DNA from: Branchiostoma lanceolatum
Taxonomy: Eukaryota; Chordata; Leptocardii; Amphioxiformes; Branchiostomatidae
Assembly: GCF_035083965.1 (NCBI RefSeq)
Contig: NC_089728.1
Location: forward strand, 21,346,955 to 21,410,954
Length of the DNA: 64,000 bases
Direction: 5' to 3'
A program made the translations under genes and the position numbers. Each line of letters starts with the position of its first letter. The stretch's first letter is position 1. Below, one piece after another: positions 36,368 through 46,900 of the stretch. The notes beneath the pieces are model-generated. The model saw only the letters and a list, made by a program, of their open reading frames with translations. It was not told where the DNA came from and did not search any database.

Positions 36368-36557
36368 CCAAGGTGACCTCATGCTGACGCCCCCTTCCAG
36401 CCCACCTTTCTGACCAATCAGAGAACAGGTGGCTAAACCCCTGGCCAATCAGACGGCAGTATTGTCAGCCCACCCCACTGCACAGCCACCAGTCCCCTGT
36501 GCGTCAATGGTGACTAAGTGGACTGGTTTAAAAGGCATGGCTAGGGCCGTATCCTCT
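36368..36557 (+). promoter_or_regulatory. Candidate proximal PEPCK promoter
   Basis: A TATA-like 'tttaaaagg' lies at 36,527-36,535. Two CCAAT boxes lie at 36,414-36,418 and 36,445-36,449 (both 'ccaatcaga'), 31 bp apart. 'aggtgacctca' near 36,371 holds an inverted AGGTCA nuclear-receptor half-site. Transcription is expected about 30 bp past the TATA, near 36,557. Vertebrate PCK1 promoters likewise combine TATA, CCAAT/C-EBP, CRE and nuclear-receptor sites, so the arrangement is plausible, but it is unproved. Confidence 0.5.
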
Positions 36558-36628
36558 CACATTTTACAAGAACTGTCCATACTGGCAGTACTCAGAGACA
36601 CAGGCTTGTTTCCCGGGGCTCTGAAAAG
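36557..36628 (+). other. Candidate non-coding first exon of PEPCK (proximal transcript)
   Basis: It runs from the expected start to a donor (AAAAG|GTAGGA). It contains no ATG, so after splicing to 40,865 the first ATG would be the standard start at 40,911. Mouse and human PCK1 also start translation in exon 2. If transcription began further upstream, an ATG at 36,507 would read in phase into the same exon. Confidence 0.4.
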
Positions 36629-38652
36629 GTAGGATTTCTCCACTGACTTCTAGTTCTAAGCATTTTCTTGGTGTTTCTCTGCATTTTCATCAGTCATACT
36701 AAGTTATGGGGACGTTTTTCTTAGAATTGTGTAAACCGTGAGTTCGAAAATTTTTTTTCTTCAAATTTTAAGTTGGTAAGGATTCCTTGACTTTTGATCT
36801 GATTCTAGATGTAAGAAAGTCTGTTTCTGCTGTAGAAGTATGCCGGTGACAGTTTGTTTTTCGTCTCAGTAGTGTTGAAAAAAAATGTTGTCCTTCTTGG
36901 AAGTAGAGACTTCCTGTGGTTGTGACAGGAATGATGATGTAATGTGTGGTTGGATGTAACGGGTGGGGAGATATTTGGGCCGACCATCATTTCGCCTCGT
37001 GGAAATCTAACTGCAATGCAACTATTCCATCAAGTAGCCTTGTTAATGTTCAAGGCTTCATTTTTCAAAGTCAACTCTCAAAGTGGCTGCTATGATCTTT
37101 TGAGAAGAATTTGAATAGTTCGCTCTGAAAGGGCTTCCTGCAGCCCTAAAAGCTGTGTAGCTTTGTACTTTGTGATATAGCATAGGGCCAAGTTTTATGA
37201 TATTATCGTTACCACTATCTGTTCTTTGTCTAGATGATGAAAAAGATTTCTTATTGATAATGCCCAGCAAAAACATCCTGGAAGAGCTAAAATCCTGGAG
37301 ATGATTTTTATCAGTATCAGAATTTTGCCATGTGTGATAAGGAAGAGTGTGAGATTTTTCTCTGAAGCTCAGAGCCTCTGATATTTGCCACAGATAGCTT
37401 TGTAACCCCTCGTATACCCTCTGGGAGTCTGTTAGACTTATAGTTATACTGTGGTTTATAATGCACTACATCAATTTTAACTTACAAAGTAACTGTACGT
37501 CCCTGAAGGACTAGTGATACATCACTGTCTGTTGCTATGGGACATGTTCAGCTTTGCCTCTGAATCCAAATATTGATTTTTGAAGGCAAGCCAAGAAGCG
37601 ATCCTTTCTTTTTAACCTTCTCCCTGCTACCTAACTACATGTACATGTATATAACCAATACAAATTTCCTTCCATAAAAAACTACCACAACTTAGAGAAG
37701 GTACAGTTAGAGGTGTTGTTTTAATCTCAGACTGTAAAGGAATGATAGAATTATAGAGGTTGTGCGCTGGTATGTTATACTGACGATTGTAAGTACGGTG
37801 ATCATGTTTACGTTTGTTTACAAGGGAAGTAGTTACTGATTGCGGACGTCAGGATATACGTCATGGGGTTAACCTTTTCCAATCAAGTGATTAGTCACAG
37901 GATAGGCGGGCTAGAATTTCTGCTCCGCCCGTTCTTATTGTTACCTTTTGAATGCAGGTGTGTCACGGGACCCCCCGGTATTTGTGTTCAACTTAAAGGC
38001 CTGTAGGCAAATTTACGGTACTGCCTTTCTGCATAGGTGTAGTATTGTAATGGGAGGTCCACGACAAAACAAGGAGATAGTCCACAGCAAGAAAAACTGA
38101 AAAATAAAAACTAGTACTTTATAGTTTTGTATTTTATGCGTAAAATACTAGACCAGTTTGACAGGTCTGTCCGTCATGTGTAAATTGGTACATAACATTA
38201 TCTGCTGGTAAAACAGGGCAAATTTGATCAGAGGGAAGATAGGCAATCACTTTAGTGTGCAGTCCCCCCTGTATGTAGTCCTAATGCTCTATGCAAATGT
38301 TGAACCCATAACAATTGGGTCGTCCATTTGGGTAATACAAATGGATATTATAACGTTTGCCCCTTGGAACTGTTAAAGGTTTTCTCTTCCCATAAAGTTC
38401 ATTTGTATTCTTCCTTGTCTGTTTGGAAATATTTTTTTGTCTGACAATAAATCTGCAAGCACTTTATCTTGACTTCCAAAACATCATGTTAGTCCATCCC
38501 AAAAGGGTGTCAAGGATCTTTGGAATGTTCCTGGGTGTTGCCTGTGTCCTAAAAGTGTGTTAGTAGGGCATAGGTTGACATGATAGATTGCAACACCGAA
38601 TAGGGCATTGCCCTCCACTAGTGCACAGGCAGCACCTGGCTGGAGACATGGG

Positions 38653-39064
38653 CAGGGCTCGAAAAAGTGGGTGCATGTGCACCCAGTGCACCCAAAATTG
38701 GAGCTGTGCACCTAATTTTTGACTGTGGGTGCACTGGTGCACCTATATATTTTTGTAGCCTATAGGGTTAAGGTACTATTGTACACTAGTATACAGAATA
38801 TTCTTGAAATGTAAGTATAAAAAACAGCATGATAACTTTTTGCTGTACTTTATGTAATGTATTATTTGTTTGAAATTTTGAATTTAGTTATAGAATTACA
38901 GATTGAAGTTCTTAAGAAAGGCAGCAGCATTAAACCTTGTGATTATGTTCTAAAGAACATTCAACTTTATTTTATGTGGTGCACCCAAAATTCTTTCTGT
39001 GCACCCAATTTTTTTAGTTGGGCGCACCAGTGCACCTATTCTCAAAGATGAATTTCGAGCCCTG
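38653..39064. mobile_element. hAT-type MITE with 8-bp target duplication, PEPCK intron
   Basis: The ends 'cagggctcgaaa' and 'tttcgagccctg' are perfect inverted termini, flanked by the exact 8-bp direct repeat GACATGGG (38,645-38,652 and 39,065-39,072). Subterminal 'gtgcaccc'/'gggtgcac' motifs are repeated many times. CAGGG termini and 8-bp duplications are typical of hAT elements. No transposase frame. Confidence 0.85.
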
Positions 39065-39303
39065 GACATGGGTCTTATTAGATAATAACATACATGAACA
39101 AGCATGGGACGTTTGTCTTGTATTGATAATGCCATTAGTGATAATGAATATAAACTTACTTTTCAACTTTCTGCTAACTAGTCTTGTGATCGTGAAATAT
39201 GTGCAAGGACGCTGTATCATAATTGATCCAACGTTTATAATCTCATGCACAGATGTGATAGCAAATGGACACGTGTGTAAATGATTTTTATACATACACT
39301 GTA

Positions 39304-40050
39304 CAGGGCTCGAAATTCAGTTTTGGGATCAGGTGCACTGGTGCACCCAACCTCAAAAATTGGGTGCACCAAAAAGTTTTTGGGTGCACCACATAAAATA
39401 AAGTAGAATGTAACTATTCTAAGCAAAACCTAATCACAGACCTTACTGTTCCTCTTCTGAGCTTGTATTTGAAAGGGGAGCTTGGTGACGACGCTTTCAT
39501 ATTTTACTTGCAAATTCAAAAACAGTAATAACCATAAAAATAAAGTAAAAATAAAAATAATTCGAATGAAAAGTGTATTAATTAATCATCAATCAAACAA
39601 AATATTTTTCTAATATGTGTACAAAATTACTGTGGTGCATTCATTTTCTCGATAGAATTTCAATAAGACTAACTAGTGACGTATAAGGGTCCCAGCGTGT
39701 TATTAACAATGACCTCGGTGAAGAAAAAAATCAACGCCACGGAAGAAATAAAGGAAAGCATTTTGGCAGTCTCTTCTGACATTAAAAAAAGCCTCATGCA
39801 CGCAGTTTTGAAGCTTTCAAAATAGAAATTAACTCAAATTCTAACACCAAAATCTTAAACAAGTACTACAACAAAGATCTTATTATTTTCTTACACTTAG
39901 ATGTCAAGAATATGCTGTCTACTAGTGTGCAGTGATACATTAAAGTACGAAAATATTTGGGTGCACCAGTGCACCCACAGTAAAAAATTAGGTGCACAGC
40001 TCCAAAATTGGGTGCACTGGGTGCACATGCACCCAGTATTTCGAGCCCTG
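39304..40050. mobile_element. Second 'CAGGGCTCGAAA' element, PEPCK intron
   Basis: Begins 'cagggctcgaaattcag' and ends 'tatttcgagccctg', with the same GTGCACC-rich subterminal zones at both ends and an AT-rich interior. No matching 8-bp flank is seen, so it may be old, chimeric or two nested ends. Confidence 0.7.
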
Positions 40051-40358
40051 CTGTAGGTACCTTCCAAAGTTACTTGACAAAGCTGGGATTTGGCCCATGT
40101 CCGGTGTGTTCACTTTGAATAGAGCGAATGCAAAGTTTGTATACGCACATGGGATGGGGCAGATCCCATGTTTATTATCCACGCAAAAAATCCAAAGGAT
40201 ATATAAAATGTAAAACAAAGATTTTTGTCATTAAATCATTAAAAAGTTTGAATGGCATCACTTGCATGAAGATATGAAGTTATATATGCAGCTCGTTTGG
40301 ATTATTGTGAGCAACTTTTCCTTGCTTGCAATACATTAATTTATATGTTGCTGTGATA

Positions 40359-40759
40359 TAGAGCTGTGTACCAGTACACTGTACCGATACAGCACCAGGT
40401 ACAATCAATTAGGTACAGGTCCAAAATACCTGACCCTGCTGTATTGGTACTCGACCTGACTCAGGGGATGGCCACTTTTGACAGATAAAATTACTTTGAA
40501 ATTACCGTGGCAGTGCTCTAACGCCACTCTAAAGCACAGAAAACACATTTGCATGGCTGGAGTCAAATTTTCATCTGTGTTTTCATAAAAATAATACCTA
40601 GCACAATCAAATATTATGTTTTTACCAGTTCAAACATGCTTTTGTCCTTATTGAAAATGTAGCATTTTCCGAAGAAGTAGTTTAGGTACAGGTTCAGGTC
40701 TGGACCTGTACCTAAACCCGTGTACCTGTACCTAAAATTTGTTTAGGTACACAGCTCTA
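40359..40759. mobile_element. hAT-type MITE, PEPCK intron just before the ATG exon
   Basis: Termini 'tagagctgtgtacc' and 'ggtacacagctcta' with exact 8-bp flanking repeats CTGTGATA (40,351-40,358 and 40,760-40,767). Subterminal 'ggtacaggt'/'acctgtacc' motifs occur repeatedly. It ends about 105 bp before the acceptor of the exon that carries the standard ATG. Confidence 0.85.
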
Positions 40760-40910
40760 CTGTGATATGTTCTAGATGTTCAGAAGCACAAAAGTGTGTG
40801 GGTTATATTTGGAGACTTCACAGTGCACTGATGCAGTCTGCTTTTGTTGTGTGTTTCCCCACAGTCGGTGTACGGTGATTATAAAGCAGGCACACAGAAG
40901 CGTTCACAGA

Positions 40911-43900
40911 ATGCCGCCCGTCCCCGCCCAGACCCAGACCAGCGTCCGTACACTCCACGGAGATCTGGACAAGCTGCAGCCACGCGTCAGAACTTGGGTG
41001 AGTTTTACGGAACATCGTTTTCAAGTTCACCTTGTAGTTGTTGTGCTTAGTGGCACATACATATACACTGTAGGTCAGCAAGCTTCCTTGCTGTTTGAGT
41101 AGCAGGGTATATTTTTCAGGGAGAGCTTGCTAGCCCGTCCCCTTTGATGTGCTTGAAGTACCTCCTTGAACACGGGACCCCCAATGTACGTCCCTTCCGA
41201 AAGACAGGTGCAGCCCCAACTGATATGTCCTGTCCCAACTGATATGTCCCAACTGCTTTGTCCTGTCCCAGGATTTTAACCAGGGTTACCAACTAACTGG
41301 AACCAGAATCTCAACTGCAATGTTGCTACCAGTTGAGCTACAGGGACATCCCTGTTTCCAAGTTCAAATAACACGACAAACTTTCATTCATCATGAGTTG
41401 CTTTCATTGGTGGTCAGTGACTGGCAATTTTTAGAAGATATACGGACAATGTGAGACTTTATCTTTGGTTTGAGTTTGTTGTAACATTACCAAAGGAAGC
41501 TAACAGAATTTTTTTGTGCATATTTAGGTTGAGCAACAGGCCAGAATTTGTCAGCCAGACAACATCCACATCTGTGATGGCACCTTGGAGGAAAACAACA
41601 TCATCCTTAACATGCTGGAGTCACAGAAGGTCATCAAGAAACTACCCAAGTATGACAACTGGTAAGTGTGCGTTCTCTACACCTCCGAACCTGAATTCTA
41701 CATTTTCAATTTTGATCTCTTTCATAATCTCACATGTCCCGTTGTGTTGGCATAATGGTTAGGGTGTTTGGCCCAGAACTCAGAGGTCCTGGGTTCGAAT
41801 CCCCTGACATTCCATCAATGCTGTGCCCTTGAGAAAGGCACTTAACATTCTTCACTCCGCTCAGGTGTAAAAATGGGTATTTAACTTTGGTTGAGGAGGT
41901 AAAAGGTGGTGGAATGAGAGGTTTGGGCTCCGCCTTCCAATACAGTGCCCTAGACAAAGTGGATAACAACCCACTTCCCCTATAGCCCCCAAAAGGGCTA
42001 TGGAACTACCTTTACTTTTACCATGTTCACTTGCAAGACTTTGGGACTTATTTGCCATTCGTTTGTCTTCACCATAGCTGGTTGGCCATTACGGACCCAA
42101 AAGACGTCGCCCGCGTAGAAAGCAAGACCGTGATCTGCACGGAGAGCGAGAGAGACACCATCCCGAAGCCCGCGGAGGGCGTGAAGGGTCAGCTCGGACA
42201 CTGGATCTCGCCTAAGAACATGGAGCTCGCCTTTGAGGAGAGGTTTCCTGGGTGTATGAGAGGTCAGTTGGTTTTTGTTTGTTTGTGAATTAACCTTTTG
42301 TCAATGGAAAGAGACTCCCAAGCCCTTAACCAAAATCCTTTTTCACTGTCAAAAGCGTGTCATTCGTCAAAAGGTTAATTGAGTTATTCTCCAAGCAGGT
42401 AATGGAAAGTTTGACAAATGGTTAAAAGGTGATAGGTCCTGATGGAAAAATACAAGGGTAGTGACTGACAGCCCTGGAAATTTCCATTGGATGTTGGAGG
42501 TCAATCTCTGCGTAACTGGGTGGAAAAATCCACCTCTATTTCCATTTATTGTCTAAGGCCTATGAAAAAATGTTGTGTTTTCGGTTTTCACCGACTCAAA
42601 AAAACCCTGCCAACCCTAACCTTTTCGAGTGGTCGGTCGCTGGCAAAGGACATAAAATTTGAGAAATGAAATTGAAAACGCTTTTACATCATGTTGAAAT
42701 GATGCATTTCAGTGTTACATTGCTAAAATCTATTTCTTGGATCGCTTCTGCTGCAATCTAAAAAAAAAAAGATGAATTAAAAAAGGGAGAATTCCTACCT
42801 ACTGACCCTAACTTTTCAGGACTGAAACTGGGAATACAGCATTTATTTTCATTGGCCTGACCTCAATTTCCTGGAAGTCTTGTCCCAGCTGGTCCCCATA
42901 GTCCGTGCGTCACGCCAACCTCTCAGTCGTCCAATCATAGATTAGTTCGACATATCCTGCACGTTTAGAGCGCTTAATCAAAGAATGGGGTTCTACATTA
43001 GCACGACCTTGGGTAAGGTCGAGGGTGTGCGTCCGCCCACTCAAATCACCAACTGCCTAAATCCAGTTATTATCATATCGGGTCAATTACTGCAGGAAAT
43101 TTACAGGCCAGGATTGATACTGTTCCCATAACGCTTGATTGGATGTGGTTTCACGTAGCAGATATTTCCGCTCGCTGGCGTCATCGCTACATAATCAGGC
43201 TTGATATCAATGTCTCTCCAATACGCTGATTATAGTTAAACCAGTAAGAGAGATATTATTTCAACACTGATAAATCTATCCTCATTCCTCTCTCAGAGAC
43301 AGTTTTATTCATTTAAGGCCCATGCCACTTGACTACAGGGTTTTAATCTACAAATTGACCCCTATGTTAGTATATCTGGAGAGTAATTGCTTTGTTGTTT
43401 AGAACTACCACTGAAGAAACAGAAGAGTACCATGGATCCAAAATACAAAAGTTAAACATAGAAATATAAACTTATATGCAAATACAATGGTTCTATCAGA
43501 CAAGCTTGTCAGGTTCTTCTGTTCTAACAAAAGATTTTCTTAACATTTTTTCCTATCTCTCTACTGTACAGGTCGCACAATGTACGTCATCCCTTACAGC
43601 ATGGGTCCAGTCGGCTCGCCGCTGGCAAAGTACGGCGTCCAGGTGACGGACTCGGCCTACGTGGTGGCGAGCATGCGCGTCATGACCAGAATGGGCGCCA
43701 ACGTGCTGGACGCCATCGGAGAAGACGAGTTCGTGAAGTGCCTACACTCAGTCGGCGCGCCTATTCCCGATTCAGGTACTCAATGCTCTTTTTTTTATTT
43801 AACAAAAAATATATCTATGAATCTTAAGTCCCTTCAGTTAACCTAGTAACTGATTTCCAAGGGAGCCCTTAAAATTTGTTTGTTAATTTCAAGGTTATGA

Positions 43901-46900
43901 GGTTTGTAAAAATTTCCACAGGTATGGATTTTACAGAAGTTTGTTTGAACTTTTGAGCTGTTTTGCTAGTTCACTTGCATTTTCAGCTGTGGAAAGTTGT
44001 TTGTTCCTGAAGCAGTGAAGGTTAGAAATACTGATCCGACATTTACGTAATACTGAGGTGAAAAGCTGTATTTCCCAAGAACATGGTTTCACTCAGAAAA
44101 CTGTGAGCTAACATGTATAAGGTTGCTGTTGTCGTAAAAATTGATTTTTGTCATTTACTGATTTCAAAGTGGTTTTTCAGGTTATGGTGTTTCTGCATGT
44201 GTTGGTTCACGTTAGGCAATTCATGATTATCATTTAGTTTCCAAAGTTCCCTGGTTTGGCGGAAGGCGCTTAGATTTTCTTTGAGTGTTCTAGCTTTAAA
44301 CATGTGCCACATGCACCCCAGGAAAGTTTGAGAGCAAACCCTGTCTTGCTTAGGATAGACAAACTTGGTTAAATGGATAACATTCTCTTGTGCAAGATTG
44401 TGGAAAAATTTGTCCAAGTAAAGTGGGTATCTGGATGTGTGACACGTTGGCGACCTCGCTGCAACCAAGCGATTTGGCGAGTGTTCAGTGAATTTCATCG
44501 TTCGAAGCTTTGTGTGTTTTGTTGTCTTTTTAGTCATCCTTGTACATTTTGCATGATATTCCCATTAATTATAAGGGGTAAAACAATCAAATTTCAGTTG
44601 TAGCGAGGCCACCAACATGCCACAGTCCGTGAGATACCCAATTGACTTGCTCTTTTTTTATAGTAGTATTTTTATTTTTATTCTTATCCAATGCACATGG
44701 ATGTCATCCACAAAATCCAGTTTGTTAACTCTAACGTTAGTATGTGTAAATCTAACCCGGTGGAACCTGGCCAGGGGTGAGTGTCATCAGGAGTTTCATC
44801 CAACAAGCAAGTTGTCACTGATGGTTAATGGCATATGTTTCTTCAGCTGCATTGTACCTGAACATCACAATGTGCATGTTTCCCACTTTACAGCATGTCT
44901 AACCTCTTGACTGCAAGCCTCTATTTTATTTTGATCCTTGCACTGCATTCCCTACTCGCACAGTTTTTTATTTATATTGGAAAATTTTATAAACACTTCC
45001 GAAAATAATTTCATCAGGTTGGTAGAATATAGGATATAGGAGATTCTTTTTACACAACCAGGTAATCTCACCTGCTGACGTTTCGGTGTCTGTCAGACAC
45101 CTTCTTCAGAGCTTCTGACTGGAGTACTGCTTCTCACCGCTATAAGTAGCCGATGTAGGTGGCGCTTTTGCAGTGAGAACACTGTCCCAAACGTGGCTAA
45201 GATGAGGGCGGATACAAGCTTAGCCACGTTTGGGACAGTGTTCTCACCGCAAAAGCGCCAGTACATTGGCTACTTATAGCGGTGAGAAGCAGTACTCCAG
45301 TCAGAAGCTCTGAAGAAGGTGTCTGATAGACATCGAAACGTTAGCAGATGAGATTACCTGGTTGTGTAAAAAGAATCTCCTATATCCTTTATAAACACTT
45401 CTTCTTCAACTTTAAAGTTTAAAAAAGCTGGTCTTTGTACTGACCCTGCTTATATGGACACACAAAGAGCATGTTTAATGTTGTGGAAGAAAAGTACACC
45501 TGATGTTCTTGCTCATCTGCATATTGAAGAGCGCTCCTTCTGTTGCCTTTACAAAGAAACATGGCTTGCATGTGCAGATAGCAGTAAAGTCACAAGTTAA
45601 AGCATAACAAAGCCTACATTATGCACAGGATATCAGTGATGGCTAATGTTGGATGAAACTCCTGTTTTGGTGGAGGGTTACATGTAAGTATCGTCACAGG
45701 CACTGCTGTGGATCGTGTTGCGGACTGGAGAGCTGAAAACGGCACCACCCTGATTGGCCAGGTTCTCCACACAGCTAGCGTAGATGAAGCCAGTCGAGGT
45801 CACGATCTAACGGTCCTTCTCGGATTTCTCCTTCCGCAGCCCCCATCACCTCAGGTTGACAGGCTCCTCGGCAAAAGGTCAGACAGGTCAACGGGGTCGT
45901 CGCGTTCGGTGGCCACGGCGTGTCGGCGTGATCTCGGCCCAACTCTCGACAGGTGGCTACCCCATCCGACGTCTCGACTGATCGAACCAAAACACATTCC
46001 TCTCCTTCTTTTCTTTCCTTTCTGCCCTTATGATTCCATTTATTTCAGTCCTAAGACTCATGCCATTTGCCACGAGCTAGCGGCGACTGTTTGTAAGCCT
46101 TGCAGCACAGGTGCGCCCTGGTGGGAAACGAACCCACGTCCTCTCGCAGCGCCGAGAGACGGCGGTCAAACCCACTTCAGCCACTTTAAGCTGCCGAGGT
46201 ACTTAGGACGGGGGCTCTCCCGCCACGCTCTGTAAATACTGTGTGGAAATTGCATTGCTATGGTTCTGCCCTCCAGAGAACGGCACCAAAAAGTGGCCCT
46301 GCAACCCCAAAAAGGTGATGATCGCCCACATCCCCGACAAGAGAGAGATCATCTCCTTCGGCAGCGGCTACGGAGGCAACTCCCTGCTGGGTAAGAAGTG
46401 CTTTGCCCTGAGAATAGCCTCCAGAATCGGGCGTGATGAAGGGTGGCTGGCTGAGCACATGCTGGTGAGTACGCTAACAGATATATTTGTAGTTAAAAGA
46501 AAAATCACATGGTAATAGGGTGTTAAACTTAATGGACAGCTTTATCAAAGTTTATGGACATGTTAACAACATCTTTATGATCATTTTGATTTTCTTACTC
46601 ATTTTGCAGTTGTTTTCTTCGTTTGCTAACTTAGTCTTCCGAAAACAGCAGGGTTTCTTTCTTTTTTGGAGGATATTGATTAAAAGTAAAGATCAGTATG
46701 CATGCAAATAGATGAAATAAATGATGTCTTGGTACAAAATGGTTAGATTAACGTGCCAGAGGTTGTTAAAGGACATAAATATTCTTTAACAGCAATAAGA
46801 TAATTTTTACTTTTTTCCTCATTTTGCAGTTGTTTTATTCATTCGCTGACTTAATCTTCCCGAAAACACCAAGGTTCCTTTCTTTTTAACAAAGAATTGG

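Noticed and set aside
40776..40910. Reading the PEPCK frame upstream of the acceptor as coding
   Set aside because: The sequence before 40,865 is intron-like with a strong 'tttccccacag' acceptor. Only the part after 40,865 could be a leader.
41741..41830. Possible tRNA gene (box A and GGTTCGAATCC)
   Set aside because: It continues into a SINE body shared with 31,776-31,985, and the cloverleaf is not complete. Treated as a SINE.
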